Counted from the stretch's first letter, positions 18,712 through 27,182 are shown. The stretch: 48,198 bases of DNA from JAJTHJ01 sp046316025 (GCA_046316025.1 JBKCXU010000046.1:1-48198); one strand, 5' to 3'. Made by a program: numbers and translations. Notes: generated by a model not told the origin, from the letters alone.

Positions 18712-19662
18712 CTACTGGACGCCGCGCAGGGTCACCGGGACGAAGCCGCTGGTGACCGGGTGGACGGTGTCGGTGGCGGGTTGGGTGGCCTCTACCCTTT
18801 GCGTCGCTGCCACCAACGCGGGCGCCCGCGTCAGCCTGACCTTGAGCACCGCCCGTCCGACCGGCGTCGTGGCGACGACGACCTCGCGCTGAAACTGCAC
18901 TACGTCTGTGCCGCGCGGCAGCGGTACCTCGACCACGTCGATGGCCGACCGTCCCAGTCCGGTCAGCGCGCGCGTGATGGTGAACGGCCCGCGGCACTGA
19001 TGGTCGTCGCCGACGGCCACTTCGCGCTGCCAGTGGCCTGGCGGCACGGGTCGGTCGAGCGATACCGCCTCGCGGCAAACACCGCGACCGACGGCCGCGA
19101 GGTCGATGGCGGGCATCTGGAACCACAGGCGTCCGTGCTGCGCGTCGAACAGCAGTTTCGAGCCGCTCGCCGTGATCGGCACGGCATGCTCGTCCTGTGC
19201 GAACTGCGCGCGCAGGTACTGGATGCGCTCGAACTTGCCCTGGTTGGCGGCATTGCGCAGGTTGGCCGCCTCGCCTTCGACCTTGACCACGCGCCACTGC
19301 TCGTCGTGTTCTTCTTCCACCAGCGAGGTCAGCGTTCCGGGCATCTCGTCGTCCATGTGCCAGGTGATCCAGCGCTGCCGGTTGCCGGCTTCGGGGGCCA
19401 GCGCCAGCGCGGCACCGGGCGCCCAGCGCGTGTAGCGCAGTTCGCCGCGAATCTCCTGGCGGATGTTCCATTGCGTCCTGGAGCTGATCGGCGCCTGCCC
19501 CCACACCGGTTGGGCGCGGGGGTCGGGCGAGCGCTTGCCGGCGGACTCGAAGGTCAACACGTACTCTCCCACCCAACCCGAGTTCTCTTGCGCGGCGGCC
19601 AGGGGTGCGATGGCCAACCATGCTGCCGCGGCCAGCGCGCACTGCATTCGATCCGTTCTCAT
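18712..19662 (-). CDS. Secreted hypothetical protein
   Basis: 316 residues. Signal peptide at the N-terminus (MQCALAAAAWLAIAPLAAAQ) cut before ENSG. The body contains TQWNIRQEIRGELRYTRWAPG and WITWHMDDEMPGTLTSLVEE, which I cannot place in a family. Two Cys (GVCREAV, DDHQCRG) could pair. No operon partner: genes on both sides are separated by gaps or other orientation. Real coding is supported by length, signal peptide and codon pattern, function is unknown. Confidence 0.65.
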   Translation of the reverse strand: MRTDRMQCALAAAAWLAIAPLAAAQENSGWVGEYVLTFESAGKRSPDPRAQPVWGQAPISSRTQWNIRQEIRGELRYTRWAPGAALALAPEAGNRQRWITWHMDDEMPGTLTSLVEEEHDEQWRVVKVEGEAANLRNAANQGKFERIQYLRAQFAQDEHAVPITASGSKLLFDAQHGRLWFQMPAIDLAAVGRGVCREAVSLDRPVPPGHWQREVAVGDDHQCRGPFTITRALTGLGRSAIDVVEVPLPRGTDVVQFQREVVVATTPVGRAVLKVRLTRAPALVAATQRVEATQPATDTVHPVTSGFVPVTLRGVQ

Positions 19663-19876
19663 GATTCCGTTTCTGCGCGGGCCGGCATTGCGGCGCGGCC
19701 TCGTCGATGTGAAGTCGCCGGCACGCTAATGTCGCCTCGGCTGCGCTGAGGCGGCGGCGCTGCTGGGGTTCACAGGTCATCATGAGAAGAAAGCGACTTT
19801 CGCATCGGCGCGCAGGACGAAAGTCATGCGCGCCGATGCGCCTCGCGCCCGGCCGGGTCGTGCTCGCCGGACGCGG

Positions 19877-21091
19877 CTATCCCGCCGCCAGGATGACACG
19901 CGCCGCGGCGAGCGCCTCGATTTCGCCGTCGCGGTAGCCGAGCTCGCGCAGGACCTCGCGCGTGTGCGCACCCAGCGCCGGCGGGCCGCGGCGTACCGGC
20001 AGCCGCTCGCCGCCCAGCGCCAGCGGCAGCAACGCGGTACGGGTTTGGACTTCGCGGCCCGCGCCGCTCGCATCCGCCGGCACGGTCACCGGCGCCAGGC
20101 CGCCGGTGGCCGCCAGGTGCGGGTCGGCGAACAGATCGTGCGGGCGCACGATCGGCGCGTAGGGCAGGCCGTGCGCTTCGAAGCGCTGCGCCAGTTCGGC
20201 TGCGGTAGAACCGGCCAACCGCTCGCGCAGCAGCGGTAGCAGCCAGTCGCGGGCGCGCACGCGGTCGTTGTTGGTGGTGAGGCGCGCATCGGCCTTCAGC
20301 TCGGCAAAGCCGAAGGCGTCGCAGAAGCCCGCCCACTGCGTGTCGGAAACGACCGCGAGAAAAATCTGCTCGCCATCGCGCACGGTGAACACGTCGTACA
20401 CCGCCCAGGCGGAAACGCGGCTCGGCATCGGCGCGGCCGGCGTGCCGCTGACCGCGTACTGCATCATGTGCTGCGCGACCAGCAGCACGCTGTTCTCGAA
20501 GAGCGCGCTGTGCACTTCCTGCCCGCGCCCGGTCGCTGCGCGTTGCAGCAGCGCGGCCAGGGCGCCCAGCGCGCCGAACATGCCGCCCATGATGTCGTTG
20601 ACCGACGATCCCGCGCGCAACGGCCGGCCTTCGGGGCCGGTCATGTAGGCTAGCCCGCCCATCATCTGCACCACCTCGTCGAGCGCGGTGCGCTGCTCGT
20701 AGGGGCCGGGCAGGAAGCCCTTGTGCGAGATGTACACCAGCCGCGGGTTGAGCGTGGCGAGGCTGGCGTAATCCAGCCCCAGCCCGGCCAGCGTGCCGGC
20801 CTTGAAGTTCTCGCAGAAGACATCGGCGCCGGCGGCGAGCTTGAGCACGATCTCGCGCCCGCGCGCGTCTTTGCCGTCCACCGCCAGGCTGCGCTTGTTG
20901 CGGTTGAACATGGGGAAGAACCCCGCGCCCGAGCCGAGCAGGCGGCGCGTCGCGTCGCCGCCGACCGGCTCGACCTTGATCACGTCCGCGCCGAGGTCGC
21001 CGAGGATCATCCCGCAAGTGGGGCCCATCACCATGTGCGTGAGTTCCACCACGCGGGTGCCAGCCAGCGGCAGCGGCGCGGCGGCGGTCAT
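19877..21091 (-). CDS. Class III CoA-transferase (CaiB/BaiF family)
   Basis: 404 residues. The family N-terminus is clear (LAGTRVVELTHMVMGPTCGMILGDLGADVIKVE), as are FFPMFNRNKRSLAVD, ADVFCENFKAGTLAGLGLDY and GGMFGALGALAALLQR. The usual catalytic Asp position in this family follows the GxxY/FxKGFL-type segment; here it reads YEQRTALDEVVQMMGG. Enzymes move CoA between carboxylic acids in carnitine, oxalate or aromatic acid metabolism; substrate not deducible. Its start overlaps the stop of the secreted hydrolase gene (ATGA at 21088-21091), so both are one operon transcribed away from bchI. Confidence 0.9.
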   Translation of the reverse strand: MTAAAPLPLAGTRVVELTHMVMGPTCGMILGDLGADVIKVEPVGGDATRRLLGSGAGFFPMFNRNKRSLAVDGKDARGREIVLKLAAGADVFCENFKAGTLAGLGLDYASLATLNPRLVYISHKGFLPGPYEQRTALDEVVQMMGGLAYMTGPEGRPLRAGSSVNDIMGGMFGALGALAALLQRAATGRGQEVHSALFENSVLLVAQHMMQYAVSGTPAAPMPSRVSAWAVYDVFTVRDGEQIFLAVVSDTQWAGFCDAFGFAELKADARLTTNNDRVRARDWLLPLLRERLAGSTAAELAQRFEAHGLPYAPIVRPHDLFADPHLAATGGLAPVTVPADASGAGREVQTRTALLPLALGGERLPVRRGPPALGAHTREVLRELGYRDGEIEALAAARVILAAG

Positions 21092-21849
21092 GGGGCTTTC
21101 GGCGCGACGCTTGCACCGCCACCGCGCAGCAAGCGCTCGGCGACCGCGAGCAGCAGATCGCGCACCGCCTGCTGGCGCTCGGGCGCGGTCGGGCCGCAGG
21201 CGATGCGGCAGGCCCAGTCGGTCGGCGCCTCGAAGTCGCAGTGGTGCGCACCGGCGATCACTCGGTCTTCGACCAGCCCCTTGAGCGCGCCGCCCCAGGG
21301 CGCGGCGATGCTGAAGGCGTTGCAGGCCGACGGCGGCGCGCGCAGCAGCCAGGCGGGCACGGTCAACTGGCGCGCGGCGTCGAGGCCAACGCCGCTCGGC
21401 CGGTCGAACGGGTCCAGCCCGATGTAGCCGACCACCCCGGGCGCGGCAGACGCCAGCAATGCCGACAACCCGCCCGCGGAAAACCCCACCAGCACGAAGC
21501 GCTGCACTTTCGGCGCGAAGTGGCCTTCGCGCAGCTTGTCCATCAGCTCGCGCAGGGCCACCGCGTTGTCGCGCGAGTCCAGTGAATAAGGCAGATCGGG
21601 CACCACGACGACGAACCCGGCCTGCGCCAGCGCCTGCGCATGCCCGGCCATCGTCGCGCGCGTGCGGGTGAAGCCGTGCACCAGGATCACCGCGCCGCGG
21701 CCTTCGACGGGGGGCAGCGGGTCGGGTTCGTAGATCTGTACGGTCGTCGCGCGGCCGGCCAGCGTCACTTCGACCGGCCAGTCGCGTGCGGCTTGCGCCG
21801 GCGAAGCCAGGGCGAGCAGCGCGCAGAGGAGGAACAGGAGCTTGTGCAT
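21088..21849 (-). CDS. Secreted alpha/beta hydrolase, chlorophyllase-like
   Basis: 253 residues from ATG 21849, chosen because it begins a clean signal peptide (MHKLLFLLCALLALASPAQA); the longer start at 21897 would bury it. The fold shows VILVHGFTRTRATMAGHA (oxyanion), nucleophile elbow VGFSAGGLSALL, acid candidate GLDPFDRPSG and a late His with a Cys pair (AGAHHCDFEAPTDWACRIACG). The oxyanion HGF, LDPFD and HCD arrangement resembles chlorophyllase/dienelactone-type hydrolases. Position next to bchI is suggestive, but the signal peptide places it in the periplasm, where a bacteriochlorophyll role is not established. Divergent from bchI, coupled to the CoA-transferase. Confidence 0.75.
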   Translation of the reverse strand: MHKLLFLLCALLALASPAQAARDWPVEVTLAGRATTVQIYEPDPLPPVEGRGAVILVHGFTRTRATMAGHAQALAQAGFVVVVPDLPYSLDSRDNAVALRELMDKLREGHFAPKVQRFVLVGFSAGGLSALLASAAPGVVGYIGLDPFDRPSGVGLDAARQLTVPAWLLRAPPSACNAFSIAAPWGGALKGLVEDRVIAGAHHCDFEAPTDWACRIACGPTAPERQQAVRDLLLAVAERLLRGGGASVAPKAP

Positions 21850-21964
21850 CGGCGGCACTATGGCGGGCGAGCGGTGCGCAATGTTGCCGCAAATCAACGC
21901 CGGCGTCGGCGCGGGCGCGCGGCCCGCGGCATACTGCGGGCCGATTCAACCGCCAGCCCTTGCC

Positions 21965-22981
21965 ATGCGCCACCCGTTTCCGTTTTCCGCCATCGTCGGC
22001 CAGGACGAGATGAAGCTCGCGCTGCTGATCGCGGCGGTGGATGCCGCCATCGGCGGCGTGCTGGTCTTCGGCGATCGCGGCACCGGCAAGTCCACTGCGG
22101 TGCGCGCGCTGGCCGCGTTGCTGCCGCCGATGAAGGTCGTCGTCGGTTGCCCCTACGGCTGCGCGCCGGACGCGGCGGCGGGCCTGTGCGACGTGTGCCG
22201 CGCGGGGACGAAGCTCAAGTCTGCAACGGCGCCGGTGCCGGTCGTCGATCTGCCGCTGGGCGCGACCGAAGACCGCGTGGTCGGCGCGCTCGATCTGGAG
22301 CGCGCGCTCACACAAGGGGTCAAGGCCTTCGAGCCCGGGCTGCTGGCTCGTGCGCACCGCGGCTTTCTGTACATCGACGAAGTGAATCTGCTCGAAGATC
22401 ACCTCGTCGATTTGCTGCTCGACGTGGCGGCCAGCGGCGAGAACGTCGTTGAGCGCGAGGGCATCAGCGTGCGCCACCCGGCGCAGTTCGTGCTGGTGGG
22501 CAGCGGCAACCCCGAGGAAGGCGAATTGCGCCCGCAGTTGCTCGACCGCTTTGGCCTTTCGGTCGAAGTGCGCACGCCGGAAGACCTGCCCACGCGGATC
22601 GAGGTCGTGCGCCGGCGCGATGCCTACGAGCGCGACCCGGCTGCGTATGCCGCGCGATGGGACGCCGAAGACGAAAAAATCCGCCGCCGGCTGCTGGCCG
22701 CGCGCCGTGCGCTGCCCAAGGTTCAAGTGAGCGATGACCTGCTGACCCAGGCCGCGCAGTTGTGCATCAGTCTCGGCACCGACGGGCTGCGCGGCGAACT
22801 GACGCTCATGCGTGCGGCGCGGGCACTGGCCGCGTTCGATGGCGCCAAGGCGGTGACGGTCGAGCACCTGCGCCGCGTGGCGCCGGCCGCGCTGCGCCAC
22901 CGGCTGCGCCGCAACCCGCTTGACGACACCGGCTCGACCACGCGAGTGGAGCGGGCGCTGGTGGAGGCGTTTGGTGCGTGA
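21965..22981 (+). CDS. bchI: Magnesium chelatase subunit I
   Basis: 338 residues, standard length. AAA+ ATPase that, with BchD and BchH, inserts Mg2+ into protoporphyrin IX, the first committed step of bacteriochlorophyll synthesis. Start ATG 21965 (MRHPFPFSAIVGQDEMKLAL) matches family starts. Visible: Walker A FGDRGTGKST, the Cys-bearing insert VGCPYGCAPDAAAGLCDVC, Walker B GFLYIDEVNLLEDH, sensor 1 VGSGNPEEGELRPQLLDRFG with the arginine finger region, and the C-terminal lid LRGELTLMRAARALAAFDG. It begins the photosynthesis cluster and precedes bchD by 118 bp, most of which is a palindromic repeat. Confidence 0.97.
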   Translation: MRHPFPFSAIVGQDEMKLALLIAAVDAAIGGVLVFGDRGTGKSTAVRALAALLPPMKVVVGCPYGCAPDAAAGLCDVCRAGTKLKSATAPVPVVDLPLGATEDRVVGALDLERALTQGVKAFEPGLLARAHRGFLYIDEVNLLEDHLVDLLLDVAASGENVVEREGISVRHPAQFVLVGSGNPEEGELRPQLLDRFGLSVEVRTPEDLPTRIEVVRRRDAYERDPAAYAARWDAEDEKIRRRLLAARRALPKVQVSDDLLTQAAQLCISLGTDGLRGELTLMRAARALAAFDGAKAVTVEHLRRVAPAALRHRLRRNPLDDTGSTTRVERALVEAFGA

Positions 22982-23015
22982 CGTAAACGTGACGCCGGCG
23001 CGGTTCTCTCAAGCT

Positions 23016-23090
23016 CGTCGTCCCCGCGCAAGCGGGGACCCAGGGGCCTTGCGCGCCCGCTCTGGGTCCCCGTTTGCGCGGGGACGACAG
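23016..23090. repeat. REP-like palindrome, family A, between bchI and bchD
   Basis: Arms CGTCGTCCCCGCGCAAGCGG and CCGTTTGCGCGGGGACGACA pair almost perfectly, with an inner GACCCAG/CTGGGTC pair. It ends 9 bases before the GTG start of bchD and so occupies the place where a ribosome binding site would normally lie; the mRNA hairpin may tune BchD relative to BchI. Confidence 0.9.
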
Positions 23091-23099
23091 ATGTAGATC

Positions 23100-24995
23100 G
23101 TGCCAACGAACGACGGCGCAGCGACGCAGCGCGCCCTCGACGCCGCCAGCGCCGCGGCGTTGCTCGCCGTCGCCCCGCATACGCTCGGCGGTGCGGTGCT
23201 GCGCGCTGGCGCCGCGCCGCTGCGCGAGCGGTGGCTCGCCGCGCTGCGTGCGCTGGTGCCCGATGCGCCGTGGCGCCGGCTGCCGCTGCACATCGCCGAC
23301 AGCCGCTTGCTGGGCGGGCTCGACCTCGCGGCCACGCTCGCCGCCGGCCGGCCGGTGGCCGAGCGCGGTGTGCTGGCCGAGGCCGACGGCGGCTTTGCCA
23401 TCGTCGCGATGGCCGAACGGCTGCCGGCGGCGCTCGCCGGCCGGTTGGTTGCCGCACTCGACCAAGGCGAAGTCGCGCTCGAACGCGATGGTTTGGCAGC
23501 GCGTCTGTCGGCGCGCATCGCGTTGCTCGCCCTCGACGAGGGCACGGAGGACGAGCGCTGCCCGGCTGCGCTGCGCGACCGCCTGGCGTTTCATCTGGAA
23601 CTCGACACGCTCGGCCGCGGCGCGTCGATCGAAACCTTTGCCGACGCCGCGCAGATCGCCGCCGCGCGCGCGCGCTACCCGCAGGTGCAGGCGAGCGCCG
23701 AAGTCATCGAGGCGCTGACCGCCACCGCCGCTGCGCTGGGTGTGGATTCGCTGCGCGCGCCGCTGCTGGCGCTGGCGGCCGCGTGCGCCGCCGCCGCGCT
23801 CGACGACCGCGACGCGGTCAGCGATGACGACGCCGCGCTCGCTGCGCGGCTGGTGCTGGCGCCGCGCGCCACGCGGCTACCCGCGCCCACTGAGGAGGAA
23901 CAACCCGAGCCGCCGCCGCCCGAGCCGGAGCAGGACGAAGACACCGGCTCCGCCAAGAATCAGGACTCGGTGCCCGATCTGAACGACGTGGTGCTCGCCG
24001 CCGCGGCCGCGGTGATCCCGCCGCAACTGCTGGCGCAACTCGCGGCCGGCGCGGCGGCGCGACGCAGTGCACCCGCCTCGGGCCGCGGCGCCACGCTGCG
24101 CTCGCGCCTGCGTGGCCGGCCGCTCGGCACGCGGCGCGGCGAGCCGCGCGGCGGCAACCGGCTGAACCTCATCGAAACCCTGCGCGCCGCCGCGCCCTGG
24201 CAACCGCTGCGCGCGCGCGAGGACAAGCCGCTGCACAAGGCCGATGCGGAACAGTCGATCGGCCGTCGTTCCCGCCCCCGATACAAGCACTCGGGGGCAG
24301 GCTCCAGCGGGAACCCAGCGGACTCGACGTCATGGATGCCCGCTTCCGCGGGCATGACGAATCGTTCGGCGTTTCCCAAGGCGCGCGTGCAAGTGCGGCG
24401 CGAGGACTTCCGCATCCAGCGCTACAAGCAGCGCACGCAGACGACCGCGATCTTCGCGGTCGATGCGTCCGGCTCCGCCGCGCTGCACCGGCTGGCCGAG
24501 GCCAAGGGCGCGGTCGAACTCTTTCTCGCCGACTGCTATGTGCGGCGCGACCAGGTGGCGTTGATCGCCTTCCGCCAGCAGCAGGCCGAGTTGCTGTTGC
24601 CACCGACTCGATCGCTAGCGCGTGCCAAGCGCAGCTTGGCCGGGCTGCCGGGCGGCGGCGCAACGCCGCTCGCCGCCGCGCTCAAAGCCACGCTCGAACT
24701 CGCCAACGCGGTGCGCCGTCGCGGCGACACCGTACTCGCCGTGCTGCTGACCGACGGCCGCGGCAACGTGGCGCTGGACGGCAGCACGGGCCGCGCGCAG
24801 GCCGAGTCCGACGCGCTCGCCACCGCGCGGCTGCTGCGCGCCGCAGGGCTGCGGTGTTTGCTGATCGACGTCTCGCCCCGCCCGCAACCGCAGGCCGAGC
24901 AAATCGCCGCTGCGATGGGTGCGCGCTACCTGCCGCTGCCGCATGCGGATGCGGCGGCCATGTCGGCGGCGGTGCAGGTCGCCGCTCGGCCTTAG
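23100..24995 (+). CDS. bchD: Magnesium chelatase subunit D
   Basis: 631 residues. Partner platform for BchI in Mg chelatase. N-terminal degenerate AAA+ domain (LLAVAPHTLGGAVLRAGA, LLGGLDLAATLAAGRPVAERG), acidic/proline linker near residues 265-285 (EEEQPEPPPPEPEQDED), conserved LNLIETLRAAAPWQPLR, then RVQVRREDFRIQRYKQRTQT and a C-terminal von Willebrand A domain with MIDAS AVDASGSAALHRLAEAKG and LTDGRGNVALDG. The only start that fits is GTG 23100; the ATG at 23091 is followed at once by a stop. Odd feature: about 32 residues (389-420) between the two conserved blocks are encoded by a complete palindromic repeat, read in frame. The stop overlaps the stop of convergent bciB by 4 bp. Confidence 0.96.
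   Translation: MPTNDGAATQRALDAASAAALLAVAPHTLGGAVLRAGAAPLRERWLAALRALVPDAPWRRLPLHIADSRLLGGLDLAATLAAGRPVAERGVLAEADGGFAIVAMAERLPAALAGRLVAALDQGEVALERDGLAARLSARIALLALDEGTEDERCPAALRDRLAFHLELDTLGRGASIETFADAAQIAAARARYPQVQASAEVIEALTATAAALGVDSLRAPLLALAAACAAAALDDRDAVSDDDAALAARLVLAPRATRLPAPTEEEQPEPPPPEPEQDEDTGSAKNQDSVPDLNDVVLAAAAAVIPPQLLAQLAAGAAARRSAPASGRGATLRSRLRGRPLGTRRGEPRGGNRLNLIETLRAAAPWQPLRAREDKPLHKADAEQSIGRRSRPRYKHSGAGSSGNPADSTSWMPASAGMTNRSAFPKARVQVRREDFRIQRYKQRTQTTAIFAVDASGSAALHRLAEAKGAVELFLADCYVRRDQVALIAFRQQQAELLLPPTRSLARAKRSLAGLPGGGATPLAAALKATLELANAVRRRGDTVLAVLLTDGRGNVALDGSTGRAQAESDALATARLLRAAGLRCLLIDVSPRPQPQAEQIAAAMGARYLPLPHADAAAMSAAVQVAARP
24264..24360. repeat. REP-like palindrome inside bchD
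   Basis: A family A element (arms CGTCGTTCCCGC and GCGGGCATGACGA, inner GGGAACCCAG, extra inner hairpin CCCCCGA/TCGGGGG) lies wholly within the bchD reading frame and is translated as roughly residues 389-420, including SWMPASAGMT, a peptide typical of translated REP sequences. It falls in the flexible junction ahead of the vWA domain and keeps the frame. Confidence 0.92.
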
Positions 24996-26236
24996 CCGGA
25001 ACGCCGCTCGCCGTCGCGCGGGCTCAACCCGTACGGCTCGACCAACCGCCACACCTGCGGCGGCACCATGTTCTTCATCTTGCGCGGCTGCTCGCGGCGC
25101 AGATGGATCACGGTTTCGATCGCCTTCATCTCCACCCGCGCACGGGCGAACTCCAGGCCGCGCGGGCCGACGCGGGGCATCAGCCAGCCGACGATGGGGC
25201 GCAGCCAGCCCGGCATCCGCCGCAGCGGCAGGCCGCCGGCGGCGCGCTCCGTGTTGGCGAGAAAACCGCGCACTGGGCCGGCGCGCTTGCCGGCGCTGCC
25301 GGGGGCGCGCGCCTTGAGTTCGTCGCGGAGCAGCGCGACCAGCTCTTCGCCGTGCGCGTTGCGCACGATCAGCCACTGCTCGCCCTCGCCGCCCATGTAG
25401 CCGACGGTGAGGTCGGCGAGCACGTTGGTGTAGTCCACGCAGGTGCGGCAGGTCAGCGGGAAAAAGTCCGGCGGTAACTTCGACAACGGCAGCTGCAGGA
25501 ACGGGATCGCCTTGTGCCGGCCGTCGGCAAAGCGCAGTTCGACGTGGTAGTCGGCGCGGAATTCAAGGTAGGTGATCGTCTCGGGCGCATCGCATAACAG
25601 CGCCAGAAAGCGGTGGAAGTTTTCGGTCGTGGTGTTGTCCGAGCAGGGCGTGCCGATCACGTAGAGCCGCTCGAAGCCCAGTTCCGCTTCCAGCGCGCGC
25701 AACGCATAGACCTGACAGGGAATGCCGATCACCGCCAGCCGCTTGAACCCGCGCGCCCGCGCCGGCTCCAGCAGCGCCAGCAGCGGCGCATAGCCCATCC
25801 GCATGCCGCGCACTGCCGCCATGGCCGACGCTGCGGTCACCAGCACGGGCACCGGGCGCCAGCGGTCTTGCGGGTCGGGCGCGACGGTCAGCACCGCATC
25901 GACGGCGCCGGTTTCCAGCAGGCGCTCGCCGATGCGCGTAGCAATGCCGGTCCACTGTGCGCCGGTGCACGGCGGCGCGAGCGAGGCGCGCAGCATTCGC
26001 AGATGCGGGCCGAAGTGCAGCTCGTCCGCGCGGGCGGGGTCGCGCGCACGGCCGTGCACGCGCGCCTCCAGCGCCGCGTAGTCGGGGCGGATGAACTGGC
26101 AGGCGCGTCCGCAGGCTTGCGGCGTGCCGCTGCGCGAGACGCCGCAGTCGGTGCACAGCCCACGCGGCGCCGCCGCGCCGACGGGCGGCGCCCAAACCGG
26201 GGCAGCGGGGTCGGCCGAGATCGGGGGCGCCGTCAC
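24992..26236 (-). CDS. bciB: Divinyl (proto)chlorophyllide 8-vinyl reductase, BciB
   Basis: 414 residues, FrhB/FpoF-like flavo-iron-sulfur protein. BciB uses ferredoxin, FAD and two 4Fe-4S clusters to reduce the C8 vinyl group. Seen: N-terminal Cys cluster CTDCGVSRSGTPQACGRAC, VIGIPCQVYALRALE, VIGTPCSDNTTTENFHRFL and the second cluster FPLTCRTCVDYTNVLADLTVGYMGG. Start is GTG 26236; no ATG exists before the Cys cluster. It faces bchD tail to tail and lies between bchD and bchE on the opposite strand. The unrelated BciA enzyme is the more usual 8-vinyl reductase in many purple bacteria, so its use here is informative. A general FrhB-family assignment is the fallback. Confidence 0.88.
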   Translation of the reverse strand: MTAPPISADPAAPVWAPPVGAAAPRGLCTDCGVSRSGTPQACGRACQFIRPDYAALEARVHGRARDPARADELHFGPHLRMLRASLAPPCTGAQWTGIATRIGERLLETGAVDAVLTVAPDPQDRWRPVPVLVTAASAMAAVRGMRMGYAPLLALLEPARARGFKRLAVIGIPCQVYALRALEAELGFERLYVIGTPCSDNTTTENFHRFLALLCDAPETITYLEFRADYHVELRFADGRHKAIPFLQLPLSKLPPDFFPLTCRTCVDYTNVLADLTVGYMGGEGEQWLIVRNAHGEELVALLRDELKARAPGSAGKRAGPVRGFLANTERAAGGLPLRRMPGWLRPIVGWLMPRVGPRGLEFARARVEMKAIETVIHLRREQPRKMKNMVPPQVWRLVEPYGLSPRDGERRSG

Positions 26237-26284
26237 CGCGCCCGTCCTAACGGGGGACCTGGCGATAGGGTGGCAGCTAGTGCC

Positions 26285-26383
26285 CCCTCACCCAGCGCCT
26301 TCGGCGCCACCCTCTCCCGCTGATGCGGCCGAGGGGAGAAAACCCTCGCCCGCATCAGCGGGAGAGGGGCCGGAGGTGAGGGC
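26285..26383. repeat. REP-like palindrome, family B, upstream of bciB
   Basis: Outer arms CCCTCACC and GGTGAGGGC, inner CCTCTCCCGCTGATGCGG and CGCATCAGCGGGAGAGG, plus GGCGCC hairpin. It fills most of the 169-bp gap between the FAH-family gene and bciB. Same family as elements at 29041, 30865 and 36506. Confidence 0.9.
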
Positions 26384-26405
26384 CTGTCGACCATTTGGCA
26401 CAAGC

Positions 26406-27182
26406 TCATCGATCGGCCGCGCCGTAGGTGTTGCGCAGCGTGCCGATGCCGTCGATCTCCACCTCGACCGCGGTGCCGGGCTTCATCGGCAGCACGCCGA
26501 GCGAGGTACCGCAGAGGATCACGTCGCCGAGCTCCAGCGTCATGTCGCGCGAGATGCGGGCCACCAGTTCCGCCGGTGGGAAGAACATATCGGCCAGCGG
26601 GTAGTTCTGCCGCTCGCGCCCGTCGACCCGCGTGCGCACGCAGGCGCTGGCCAGATCGATGCCGGTGGCGATCACCGGCCCCAGCGGGCAGAAGCTGTCG
26701 AAGCTCTTGGCGCGCGTCCATTGCGCAAAGCTCGGGTCGCGGTGGAGTAGTTCGAGCGCGGTGATGTCGTTAGCACAAGTGAACCCGAAGATGCAGGCCG
26801 CCGCCTCCTGCGCCGACACCGCCTGCGCGCGGCGGCCGATCACCAGCGCCAGTTCACCCTCGTAGGCAACCCGGCCGTCGTAGCTCGCCGGCACCGGGAC
26901 GGCGGCGCCTTGCGCGGCCAGGCTGCCCGGCGACTTGAGGAAGTAAAGCGGCTCGGCCGGCTCCGCCCAGCCGTTCTTGGCCGCCGCCGCGCGGAAGTTG
27001 TTCCAAAGCCCCACGATCTTCGACGGCTGCACGGGCGGCAGCCACTCGATCTGCGCCAGCGGCAGCAGCTCGCCGGTCGGCTGCGGAGAGGCGAACAGAT
27101 CCCCTTCGTACGCCCGCACCTGCTCGCCTTCGAGGGCGCCGACGCGCTCGCTTCCCTCGAATCGAAACCGCAGCCATTTCAT
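26406..27182 (-). CDS. Fumarylacetoacetate hydrolase family protein
   Basis: 258 residues. FAH-fold markers: PSKIVGLWNNFRAAA, FLKSPGSLAAQGAAV, GRVAYEGELALVIGR with the metal-binding Glu, FGFTCANDITALELLHRD, KSFDSFCPLGPVI and GDVILCGTSLGVLPMKPG. Family members cleave or decarboxylate C-C bonds of 2-oxo acids (homoprotocatechuate or gentisate breakdown, oxaloacetate decarboxylation). It lies inside the photosynthesis cluster, between bciB and bchE and in the bciB orientation, but I know no role of this family in pigment synthesis. It is divergent from bchE, so the two PpsR-like boxes in between might control it as well. Confidence 0.88.
   Translation of the reverse strand: MKWLRFRFEGSERVGALEGEQVRAYEGDLFASPQPTGELLPLAQIEWLPPVQPSKIVGLWNNFRAAAAKNGWAEPAEPLYFLKSPGSLAAQGAAVPVPASYDGRVAYEGELALVIGRRAQAVSAQEAAACIFGFTCANDITALELLHRDPSFAQWTRAKSFDSFCPLGPVIATGIDLASACVRTRVDGRERQNYPLADMFFPPAELVARISRDMTLELGDVILCGTSLGVLPMKPGTAVEVEIDGIGTLRNTYGAADR

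Noticed and set aside
21842..21964. Earlier bchI starts (ATG 21842)
   Set aside because: The added 41 residues do not resemble BchI, and the ATG at 21965 aligns with family N-termini.
21092..22900. Upstream extension of the CoA-transferase frame to about 1000 codons
   Set aside because: The extra part is antisense to the hydrolase region and bchI and has no family resemblance; the CoA-transferase begins normally at 21091.
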